From contig JACNKY010000298.1 of NCBI GenBank assembly GCA_014381795.1, positions 1 through 5,301 of the forward strand: a stretch of 5,301 nucleotides of DNA. Reading direction: 5' to 3'. A program made the position numbers and the translations under genes. Under the pieces are notes generated by a model. It saw only the letters and a program-made list of their open reading frames with translations, was not told where the DNA came from and did not search any database. This document shows, in pieces, positions 1 through 5,301 of the stretch (position 1 is its first letter; each line of letters starts with the position of its first letter). Source of the stretch: Pseudomonadota bacterium. GTDB taxonomy: Bacteria > SAR324 > NAC60-12.

Positions 1-312
1 AGCAATTCCTTCCTGAGCTTTGATCTGCTGCAAAACCACATTTTCAGTAGCAATCGCCGCATGATCAGTTCCCGGCAACCAAAGTGCTTCGTGTCCGTCC
101 ATCCGCTGCCAGCGGATAAAAATATCTTCCAGAACCAGCATCACCGCGTGTCCTACATGCAGTTGTCCTGTAGCATTCGGCGGAGGCATTGAAATTGTGA
201 AAGCCGGTTTTTCGGAATTCGCATCCGCACGGAAAGCACCACTAGATTCCCACTGCTCTGCAATTTGTTTCTCAAATGCTTGAGGATCGTAGGCTTTTGC
301 TAATGAGGTCAT
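1..312 (-). CDS. valS: Valyl-tRNA synthetase, N-terminal 104 residues (runs off left edge)
   Basis: This class I aminoacyl-tRNA synthetase joins valine to tRNA-Val in the cytoplasm at the expense of ATP. What is visible is the start of the Rossmann-fold catalytic domain. Residues 43-55 (PPPNATGQLHVGH) contain the ATP-binding HIGH-type signature as HVGH, and residues 80-90 (PGTDHAAIATE) match the conserved ValRS block that follows it. The ATG at 310-312 is chosen because the reading begins with the typical short lead-in (AKAYDP..FE..I...WE) of the family. The editing domain, KMSKS loop and C-terminal coiled coil lie outside the window. No Shine-Dalgarno sequence is visible before the ATG. The gene follows secA on the same strand after 138 bp. 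Two positions differ from the wording most common in this family (NATG for NVTG, AAIATE for AGIATQ). Identity is secure; only the fragment is seen. Confidence 0.96.
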   Translation of the reverse strand, partial: MTSLAKAYDPQAFEKQIAEQWESSGAFRADANSEKPAFTISMPPPNATGQLHVGHAVMLVLEDIFIRWQRMDGHEALWLPGTDHAAIATENVVLQQIKAQEGIA

Positions 313-354
313 TTGTGTTTGGTTCAGAATGGAATTTAGGATTGATAATTGAGA

Positions 355-392
355 AGCTGCAACTCTAAAATAAATTAAATATTCGTGCAGCT
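355..392. repeat. 7-bp inverted repeat in the secA-valS gap
   Basis: The arms AGCTGCA (355-361) and TGCAGCT (386-392) are perfect reverse complements separated by 24 bases of A/T-rich sequence. Read on the minus strand they could form a long-loop stem between the secA stop and the valS start. No T tract follows on the minus strand, so it does not look like an intrinsic terminator. It overlaps the weak valS promoter candidate and may instead be an operator-like site or chance. Confidence 0.35.
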
Positions 393-395
393 CAA
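367..395 (-). promoter_or_regulatory. Weak sigma70-type promoter candidate for valS
   Basis: On the minus strand TTGAGC (390-395) is followed after 17 bases by TATTTT (367-372). Each hexamer matches the TTGACA / TATAAT consensus at four of six positions and the spacing is ideal. It would give valS its own transcript with a leader of about 50 bases. The region is A/T-rich, so hexamers of this quality arise easily by chance. Read-through from secA is the alternative, since I see no terminator after secA. Confidence 0.3.
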
Positions 396-450
396 GTTAT
401 GAAAATCAGGCCAATTCCAGTACCTTCCTATTACCATGCCGAGCGGTAGT

Positions 451-3168
451 TCAGGCGATTTTTTTGGCAATTCCATGGCACTTTTTAAATTTTTTCCCAC
501 TCCCGCAAGGGCATGGTTCGTTACGCCCTGCAGTGGGCTGGGCACGAACAGGTTGTGGTTTTTTCTTTTTTTCTTTTTCCTTGGAATGTTTTTCAACTTC
601 TCCATGGATGAATTCCACATCTTGCAACAGCGGTGTTGGTTCACGTTCAGCCAAAGGGTGTGCTATCGTTAATTTGTAAAATGTGCTGATTGCTTCCAGA
701 TCAATCCTGTTCATTAAATCTGAAAACATTTCAAATGCCTGTTTTCTATATTCGTCGAGGGGTTTTTTCTGTGCATAACCAACCAGACCGATACCTTCAC
801 GCAGATGGTCCATGGACAGCAAATGATCCTTCCAGAGGTTATCGTTGACCTTTAACAAAACCTGCCGTTCCAGATCAAGAATCATCTTGGTTAAAAGCTC
901 TTTACGCTCTTCCGTGCTAACTTGCTGTTCAAAATTAAATTCTGCAACTTTGCTGAAAAAATCAATTTTTTCTTTGTAGAGGTCTTCAATCCAAGTGTAA
1001 AATTTTTCTGCATGTTCATCCGTTTTTAGTTCTTCTTCAAACCATTTGTCGTTCGGCACCCTGGCAAAAACGCCTTCAAAAGCACGATTAAAACCCTGAA
1101 CATCCCACTGATCCTCGTACTTGTCAGCACAATGTTGATCCATCATCCGGTCAACTATGCCATCGCACATTTCCAAAATAAGGTTCTGTACACCATCGCC
1201 TAGAATTTCACGACGCCGGCCGTAGATGATGGAACGCTGCTTTTCCATCACATCATCGTATTCCAGCACATGCTTGCGGATGTCAAAGTGATATCCCTCT
1301 ACCTTTCTCTGAGCGTTGCCAATGGCCTTGGTGATGAAGACATGTTCTATCGGTTCGTCTTCTTCAATGTTCAGTTTGTCCATCAGTTTTGAAATACGCT
1401 CTCCACCAAAAATCCGCAATAAATCGTCCTCCAGTGAAAGCAGAAATTGTGAAGCTCCTGGATCACCTTGCCGCCCCGAACGTCCGCGAAACTGATTGTC
1501 GATCCGGCGACTGTCATGCCTACCTGTACCGAGCACAAACAATCCTCCGACTTTAAGCGTTTCCGGAGAAGGTTTAATATCTGTACCGCGTCCCGCCATG
1601 TTTGTCGCAATCGTTACTGCACCAAATTGACCTGCAATTGAAATAATTTCTGCTTCACGTTCATGGTGTTTTGCGTTAAGAACTTCGTGAGCAATGCCTT
1701 TTTGCTTGAGTAGTTTACTGATTGATTCAGAAACTTCTATCGAAACTGTGCCGACCAAAACCGGTTGACCTTTCTGATTCAGTTCACTGATACGCTCTAC
1801 CGTTGCCCGATATTTTGCGTCCACAGTTTTGAAAACCACATCCGAAAGATCTTTACGTGCCAGAGGTTTGTTGGTCGGAACAACAACAACACCTAGATTA
1901 TAAATTTTCTTAAATTCATTCTTTTCCGTTTCCGCTGTTCCTGTCATTCCGGAAAGTTTGCTGTAAAGCCGGAAATAATTTTGGAAAGTAATTGTCGCAA
2001 GTGTCTGATTTTCACGTTCAACCGTTACGCCTTCCTTTGCTTCGAGGGCTTGATGCAGTCCGTCACTGAAACGTCGTCCCGGCATCAAACGGCCGGTAAA
2101 CTCATCAACGATAATTACCTGGCCTTCCTGAACTACATAATCGACATCCTTATTGAACATGTAGTGGGCTTTCAAAGCCTGATTAACATGGTGCAGAATT
2201 TCCATGTTTTCATAATCAAACAGACTCGTATCCTTAACCAGCAAATCCTGTAGGCGCTCCTCGATTTTGACTGAACCCTGATCGGTCAGGTTGATGCTGC
2301 GTGCTCTTTCATCAAGCGCAAAGTCGCCGTCACGTACAATATCATGGTCTTCCAGCTCTTCCAGATTATCTGCGATATTATGCATTTGATCCTGCTGAAG
2401 TTTACCGACTTCCTCCTTGCGGATTTCACGACTGAGGCCGTAAACAAATTTATTTATTTGATGATATTTATCAATGTTATCTTCAGTAGGGCCACTGATG
2501 ATCAAAGGGGTACGTGCTTCATCAACAAGGATACTGTCCACCTCATCTACCACAGCAAAATTAAAATCACGCTGAACATAATCCTCAAGAGAGAATTTCA
2601 TGTTGTCGCGTAAATAATCAAAACCGAATTCGTTGTTTGTACCATATGTAATGTCTGCAGCATAAGCATCACGGCGGCCTTCATCATAAATTCCGTGCTG
2701 AATCAAACCAACCTTTAAACCAAGAAATTCAAAGATCTGTCCCATCCACTGACTGTCACGTTTCGCCAGATAGTCATTCGGTGTAATGATGTGCACACCT
2801 TTTCCACCAAGAGCATTCAGATAAACCGGACAGGTTGAGGACAAAGTTTTACCTTCTCCTGTCGCCATTTCCGCGATGTTTCCGTGATGTAGAGCCAGGC
2901 CTCCCAGCAACTGGACGTCATAGTGACGCTCACCTATTACCCGTTGTGAGGCTTCCCTCACGAGGGCAAATGCTTCCGGGATCAAGTCATCCAGTGCTTC
3001 GTCTGCGTTCAGTCTTGCTTGAAATTCCGCTGTTTTTACAGGAAAATCCTCATCCGCCAAAGCCTTTACTTCAGCTTCTTGCGCATTTATTTTTTCTACT
3101 ACTTTTTGGTAAGACTTTAGTGTTTTTGTATTTTCGTCACCAAATATTTTTTTAACGTTTTTCCACAT
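451..3168 (-). CDS. secA: Protein translocase motor ATPase SecA, complete, 905 residues
   Basis: SecA is the peripheral membrane ATPase that drives unfolded preproteins through SecYEG. Visible in order: Walker A MATGEGKT (101-108); Walker B/DEAD-type DEVD (208-211), followed by the conserved [12 protein letters not shown]; the preprotein cross-linking domain, roughly 221-390; second nucleotide-binding domain with [10 protein letters not shown] (406-415), TNMAGRGTD (522-530) and the arginine-finger block GRSGRQGD (562-569); the helical scaffold and two-helix finger, with finger-tip GYAQ at 797-800; a lysine-rich linker (860-870); and a zinc-binding tail with C886, C888, C897 and H898 (C-x-C-x8-C-H), the SecB/phospholipid-binding element. 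Length matches the roughly 900 residues of typical SecA. The ATG at 3166-3168 is chosen because [10 protein letters not shown] aligns with known SecA starts and AAGGA precedes it. The open frame continues 48 codons upstream without SecA-like sequence. valS follows on the same strand. Confidence 0.98.
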   Translation of the reverse strand: MWKNVKKIFGDENTKTLKSYQKVVEKINAQEAEVKALADEDFPVKTAEFQARLNADEALDDLIPEAFALVREASQRVIGERHYDVQLLGGLALHHGNIAEMATGEGKTLSSTCPVYLNALGGKGVHIITPNDYLAKRDSQWMGQIFEFLGLKVGLIQHGIYDEGRRDAYAADITYGTNNEFGFDYLRDNMKFSLEDYVQRDFNFAVVDEVDSILVDEARTPLIISGPTEDNIDKYHQINKFVYGLSREIRKEEVGKLQQDQMHNIADNLEELEDHDIVRDGDFALDERARSINLTDQGSVKIEERLQDLLVKDTSLFDYENMEILHHVNQALKAHYMFNKDVDYVVQEGQVIIVDEFTGRLMPGRRFSDGLHQALEAKEGVTVERENQTLATITFQNYFRLYSKLSGMTGTAETEKNEFKKIYNLGVVVVPTNKPLARKDLSDVVFKTVDAKYRATVERISELNQKGQPVLVGTVSIEVSESISKLLKQKGIAHEVLNAKHHEREAEIISIAGQFGAVTIATNMAGRGTDIKPSPETLKVGGLFVLGTGRHDSRRIDNQFRGRSGRQGDPGASQFLLSLEDDLLRIFGGERISKLMDKLNIEEDEPIEHVFITKAIGNAQRKVEGYHFDIRKHVLEYDDVMEKQRSIIYGRRREILGDGVQNLILEMCDGIVDRMMDQHCADKYEDQWDVQGFNRAFEGVFARVPNDKWFEEELKTDEHAEKFYTWIEDLYKEKIDFFSKVAEFNFEQQVSTEERKELLTKMILDLERQVLLKVNDNLWKDHLLSMDHLREGIGLVGYAQKKPLDEYRKQAFEMFSDLMNRIDLEAISTFYKLTIAHPLAEREPTPLLQDVEFIHGEVEKHSKEKEKKKKPQPVRAQPTAGRNEPCPCGSGKKFKKCHGIAKKIA

Positions 3169-3172
3169 AATT

Positions 3173-3177
3173 TCCTT
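3173..3177 (-). promoter_or_regulatory. Shine-Dalgarno sequence of secA (decides the start)
   Basis: AAGGA on the minus strand lies four bases before the ATG at 3166-3168. It is the only clear Shine-Dalgarno sequence in the window. It supports initiation at [10 protein letters not shown] rather than at the in-frame upstream ATG codons (3274-3276 and 3310-3312), which lack one. Confidence 0.75.
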
Positions 3178-3178
3178 G

Positions 3179-3192
3179 TACCGCTTACGGTA
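3179..3192 (-). promoter_or_regulatory. Small hairpin directly upstream of the secA ribosome binding site
   Basis: The minus strand reads TACCG-TAAG-CGGTA, a perfect 5-bp stem with a four-base loop, one base upstream of the AAGGA of secA. In the mRNA it could affect 30S access to the binding site, or translation of an upstream ORF could open it. The structure is seen directly; a regulatory role is inferred, and a 5-bp stem alone is only marginally stable. Confidence 0.4.
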
Positions 3193-3244
3193 GGGTGAGG
3201 ACGGTTGGCTGAAGGTGAGAGTGCAAGTTGATTGTGGGCAGCAT
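3185..3244 (-). CDS. Possible 19-codon leader ORF upstream of secA
   Basis: Within the inferred secA leader, an ATG at 3242-3244 opens a frame of 19 codons ([19 protein letters not shown]) ending in TAA at 3185-3187. That is 16 bases before the secA start and in a different frame. The stop codon falls in the loop of the hairpin next to the secA ribosome binding site, so ribosomes translating this ORF would melt the hairpin. Such an arrangement is known in principle for secretion-responsive leaders such as secM-secA, but this peptide shows no hydrophobic signal segment and no known arrest motif. No Shine-Dalgarno sequence precedes its ATG, only an A-rich stretch. It may well be a chance ORF; treat it as a hypothesis. 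Confidence 0.2.
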   Translation of the reverse strand: MLPTINLHSHLQPTVLTLP

Positions 3245-3302
3245 TTTTTGTTGTGTGCTTTACCCGTTGAGATCATCAGTCCAACTAAAATCCGGTAGTG
3301 CA

Positions 3303-3331
3303 ATTGTAGCAAAACCGGCTTTCCGGGTCAA
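3303..3331 (-). promoter_or_regulatory. Sigma70-type promoter of secA
   Basis: The minus strand carries TTGACC (3326-3331), exactly 17 bases, then TACAAT (3303-3308). Each hexamer matches consensus at five of six positions with optimal spacing, and it points at secA. Transcription would begin near 3296, giving a 5' leader of about 130 bases. This also argues against translation from the in-frame ATG at 3310-3312, which would lie upstream of the transcript start. It is the best promoter match I found in the window; the exact start base is inferred. Confidence 0.7.
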
Positions 3332-3373
3332 GAACTACGAAGTCCGAACAACTACTAACAGCTGAACAATAAC
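3330..3373. repeat. Three loose 9-bp direct repeats upstream of the secA promoter
   Basis: On the plus strand AAGAACTAC (3330-3338), AACAACTAC (3347-3355) and the weaker AACAATAAC (3365-3373) start 17 and 18 bases apart. The first two differ at one position; the third differs from the second at two adjacent positions. They lie immediately upstream of, and slightly overlap, the -35 hexamer of secA, where activator sites usually sit. The sequence is low in complexity, so chance similarity is a real alternative. Confidence 0.25.
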
Positions 3374-3401
3374 TTGCAATTCCGAGGGTTTAGCTTATCT
3401 T
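3374..3401 (+). promoter_or_regulatory. Weak promoter candidate for the lipoprotein gene
   Basis: TTGCAA (3374-3379), a 16-base spacer and TATCTT (3396-3401) point toward the start at 3438. Each hexamer agrees with the sigma70 consensus at four of six positions. The transcript would have a leader of about 30 bases. It is the most plausible arrangement I found for this side of the divergent region, but it is not distinctive. Confidence 0.25.
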
Positions 3402-3437
3402 CAATTCAGCTTAATATTTTTTTGAGATGCTTGACTT

Positions 3438-3986
3438 ATGCGTGTTTATTTACTGTTTTTGCTTGTGCTGCCTGCACTGCTGGGTGGCTGTTATCCGAAA
3501 TCACTTAATTACAGCCCTGGTTGGGGAACACGCACGATTGAAGGTACTGTGCTGGAAGAAAATGCTAAAGTGCTGGAATCACAGCCCTTCATCATAGTTC
3601 TTGAATACTATTCAAACTTTGTTAAATTTGAAAACGAATCACCGCTTTATGCGCCAAAGGCACGAGTGGTTTTTCCGGACAAGAAGGGTAATTTTCGCAT
3701 CAACTTTGACCTTAAAGCAACTGCCATAGATTTGACTTTTGTAGCTTCAGCTTACAGCATGCAGCGTTTCCGCTTTCGAAGACAACTCGGAGTTGGTGAA
3801 TTACGTTATGACGCAAGCTTGCCACGCAGTGAGGTTTGGCAGCATGAATTCATTCTGCAGATAGCGCCATTTTTGGAAAATTTCATCCTAGAACAACGTT
3901 ATAAAATGCCGGATTCACAACAGTTGTTTCTTGGAAATTGGCTTGCAGAGGAACGCAGGAGATTTGCTGAGGAAAAAGGAAATTAA
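3438..3986 (+). CDS. Small putative outer-membrane lipoprotein, function unknown
   Basis: I do not recognise the family of this 182-residue protein. It begins with a short type II signal peptide: MRVY, a hydrophobic stretch at 5-15, then the lipobox LGGC ending at C18, which would be lipidated after cleavage by signal peptidase II. Residue +2 is Tyr, not Asp, so by the E. coli Lol rule it would go to the outer membrane. The mature part starts with a Tyr/Pro/Gly-rich segment. Alternating hydrophobic residues follow (about 33-130: IEGTVLEE, FIIVLEYY, KARVVFPDKKGNFRINF, IDLTFVASAY), suggesting a beta-sandwich. The C-terminus (about 165-182) is a charged, probably helical EERRRFAEEK tail. The ATG at 3438-3440 puts the signal peptide at the very N-terminus; only a weak GAG lies upstream. 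It diverges from secA and converges on the peptidase gene with 6 bp between. Confidence 0.82.
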   Translation: MRVYLLFLLVLPALLGGCYPKSLNYSPGWGTRTIEGTVLEENAKVLESQPFIIVLEYYSNFVKFENESPLYAPKARVVFPDKKGNFRINFDLKATAIDLTFVASAYSMQRFRFRRQLGVGELRYDASLPRSEVWQHEFILQIAPFLENFILEQRYKMPDSQQLFLGNWLAEERRRFAEEKGN

Positions 3987-3992
3987 AAAAAC

Positions 3993-4841
3993 TCACGCAA
4001 AAAAAGTTCGGATACTACTCTCATCGTGAAATGCATAAAAGACTTCATTCAAAGCAGCAGTTTTTCCGACCTCAACGTGACCTTCCGAATCTAGACTAAT
4101 CAAACCGTACAAGTAGTTGAAGCTATTGCTCTCACGCATGGTTACTGCCACTGCGTCATGCAGAGGCATACCATCGTCAACACGGGTTACGATTCTGGCC
4201 GCAGCTGCCTGTTGAGTGATTTGTTCTCCGATGCCTGTACAGGAAACCCCGGCTTTTGTAGAAGCATATGTTCCGGCTACCGTAGGGCAGTCACTGACTC
4301 GTCCGGGGATTTCACAGCCAATTCCACCGGTTGAAGTACCAGCAAAAATGCGTCCTTCTTTGTCAAGCGCGACTGCTCCGACTGTCCCGTGTTTTCCGGA
4401 ACAACGTTTTTCGTACTCCTCCAAGCGTTCCGGAGTAACCGGATCATATTCCGCCATTCCGTGTCTGCGGCAAAAATCTGTTGCTTGATCAGCGCTAAGA
4501 ACAGTGTGTTCTTCTTTTGAGAGTAAGGCTGCAGCTTCAATTGGATTACGGATATTTTGCACATTAATAACGCCCGAAAAGCGATTATTAGTCCCGTCCA
4601 TCAAGGCGGAACTCATCCGCACCTGTCCGTCAGACTGCAGCTTGGATCCAGTTCCTGCGTTAAAAATAGGATCATCCTCCAGCATCCGGATTGCGTGACG
4701 TACAGTTTCTTCAGCCGTACCTTTTTGCAGCAAAGCAAATGACTCCTCCCAGATCTTACAAAGGGAGTCGTGCATTACCTGCGCTTCTGCAAGTTTGCCT
4801 TCAAGACTTCCGGCACCGCCGTGGATGATTAACTGCTCCAT
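3993..4841 (-). CDS. Isoaspartyl peptidase / plant-type L-asparaginase (Ntn-hydrolase), 282 residues
   Basis: Members of this family cut isoaspartyl dipeptides and often L-asparagine, recycling damaged or stored aspartyl residues. They are made as precursors that self-cleave before a threonine, giving alpha and beta subunits. Here the HGGAG start (7-11), the NAGTGS loop (61-66) and KHGTVGAVALD (150-160) are visible. T153 is the predicted nucleophile and new beta-chain N-terminus. T171 (GTSTGG), R181 and D184 (GRVSD) and T202-G203 (CTGIGE) occupy the places of E. coli EcAIII T197, R207, D210, T230 and G231 with nearly constant offset, so the active site looks complete. No signal peptide is seen, so it is probably cytoplasmic. 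An RMSS segment (75-78) replaces the commoner E-M-D/E-A. At 282 residues it is slightly short for the family. The start lies 6 bp after the CHAT stop without a Shine-Dalgarno sequence, suggesting co-transcription. Whether it prefers peptides or free asparagine cannot be read from the sequence. Confidence 0.93.
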   Translation of the reverse strand: MEQLIIHGGAGSLEGKLAEAQVMHDSLCKIWEESFALLQKGTAEETVRHAIRMLEDDPIFNAGTGSKLQSDGQVRMSSALMDGTNNRFSGVINVQNIRNPIEAAALLSKEEHTVLSADQATDFCRRHGMAEYDPVTPERLEEYEKRCSGKHGTVGAVALDKEGRIFAGTSTGGIGCEIPGRVSDCPTVAGTYASTKAGVSCTGIGEQITQQAAAARIVTRVDDGMPLHDAVAVTMRESNSFNYLYGLISLDSEGHVEVGKTAALNEVFYAFHDESSIRTFFA

Positions 4842-4847
4842 GTTTAT

Positions 4848-5301
4848 TTATGTGTTACGTCCAACCATTACAAAAGCAGACCAGTAATATGGTGCACTCC
4901 ATTGTACATCGTCCAGCATTTCCAGACGAGCTTCTCGCATCGCCTGACGCGCGGACATACCGGCCAGAAATTTATCGTAAAATTTGGTCATCAACAGTTG
5001 CGTTCCCGCATCACTGACTTCCCAGAATGAATTAATAACATTCCTCACCCCTGCTTCCTGAAACGAGCGGCGCAGACCATATACACCTTCACCTTCGTGT
5101 ATTTCACCAAGACCGGTTTCGCAGGCGGAAAGCACGACCAATTGCGTGCCGGCTAAATCCAGACTCAAAACTTCCATGGCGGTTAACACTCCATCATTGT
5201 CTGTGTCAATTTCACCTAGCATTGAAGCGTTTGCGTTCAAACCCGCGAAAGCAAGTCCTGCACGCAGCAAAGGATTATCTGCAGGTGGTGGAACACTGCT
5301 A
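4848..5301 (-). CDS. CHAT-domain protein, C-terminal 150 residues (runs off right edge)
   Basis: CHAT domains have the caspase/separase fold and act as cysteine proteases, usually behind TPR repeats. The visible part reads through the window edge without a start; the TTG at 5268-5270 is an internal Leu. Seen in order: NPLLRAGLAFAGLNA, an acidic DTDNDG loop with VLTAMEV, LDLAGTQLVVLSACETGLG with the predicted catalytic Cys (codon at 5121-5123), GEGVYGLRRSFQEAGVRNVINSFW, and the ending PYYWSAFVMVG. The partner His of the dyad normally lies a few dozen residues before NPLLR, so it would be just outside the window. TPR repeats upstream are expected from the family but not seen. The stop TAA is 6 bp before the peptidase gene, so the two are likely co-transcribed. 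The biological role (defence, cell death, signalling) is not determinable here. Confidence 0.92.
   Translation of the reverse strand, partial: SSVPPPADNPLLRAGLAFAGLNANASMLGEIDTDNDGVLTAMEVLSLDLAGTQLVVLSACETGLGEIHEGEGVYGLRRSFQEAGVRNVINSFWEVSDAGTQLLMTKFYDKFLAGMSARQAMREARLEMLDDVQWSAPYYWSAFVMVGRNT

Noticed and set aside
555..590. T-rich stretch as an intrinsic terminator on the plus strand
   Set aside because: It is inside the secA coding sequence, no plus-strand gene leads into it, and no GC-rich stem precedes it.
436..679. Plus-strand ORFs with Phe-rich stretches opposite the secA 3' end
   Set aside because: The Phe runs are the complement of the SecA lysine-rich linker; these are shadows.
2835..3155. 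106-codon plus-strand ORF opposite the secA 5' end
   Set aside because: It lies fully within a strongly conserved secA region, and its Pro/Leu/Arg-rich translation looks like an antisense shadow with no ribosome binding site.
3169..3312. In-frame 48-codon upstream extension of secA
   Set aside because: The added residues resemble no SecA N-terminus, the first ATG lies inside the promoter spacer, and the AAGGA supports the ATG at 3166-3168.
3313..3328. CCGG-CTTT-CCGG palindrome followed by TTTT on the minus strand, terminator-like
   Set aside because: The stem is only 4 bp with a mismatch next to it, and the element sits within the spacer of the secA promoter, so a terminator role makes little sense.
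4216..4698. Plus-strand and alternate-frame ORFs inside the peptidase gene
   Set aside because: They overlap the intact, motif-bearing peptidase gene and show no recognisable protein features.
5268..5270. TTG as the start codon of the CHAT gene
   Set aside because: The frame continues upstream in typical CHAT sequence (ADNPLLRAGL) to the window edge, so this codon is an internal Leu.

Overview
The window looks like an ordinary chromosomal stretch of a Gram-negative bacterium with moderate base composition. It holds two housekeeping genes (valS, cut at the left edge, and secA, complete), one orphan lipoprotein gene, an isoaspartyl peptidase/asparaginase gene, and the C-terminal part of a CHAT-domain protease cut at the right edge. 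The SecA sequence (the [19 protein letters not shown] segment, a C-terminal zinc-binding tail and about 905 residues) reminds me of deltaproteobacterial and related marine lineages. That placement is a memory-based impression, not a search result. A lipobox in the orphan gene fits a diderm cell envelope.

Layout. Positions 1-312 (minus) carry the N-terminus of valyl-tRNA synthetase. The 138-bp gap at 313-450 holds an inverted repeat and a weak promoter candidate for valS. secA fills 451-3168 (minus). The 269-bp divergent region at 3169-3437 is the most structured non-coding part. It contains a good sigma70-type promoter reading into secA (TTGACC, 17-bp spacer, TACAAT), and next to it three loosely repeated 9-mers. 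It also specifies an inferred leader of about 130 nt with a small hairpin beside the secA Shine-Dalgarno sequence. A possible 19-codon upstream ORF ends inside that hairpin loop. On the other side, 3438-3986 (plus) encodes a small lipoprotein of unknown function. It converges, with only 6 bp between, on the minus-strand isoaspartyl peptidase gene (3993-4841). That gene lies 6 bp downstream of the CHAT gene (4848-5301 and beyond), so the two are probably one transcript.

How the genes relate. secA and valS are both essential-type functions (protein export motor, aminoacylation) on the same strand with no clear terminator between them. The CHAT protein (caspase-like cysteine protease fold) and the Ntn-hydrolase peptidase form a tight two-gene unit of two different peptidase classes. 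Any functional coupling is only inferred. I saw no tRNA, rRNA, CRISPR, insertion sequence or convincing intrinsic terminator.
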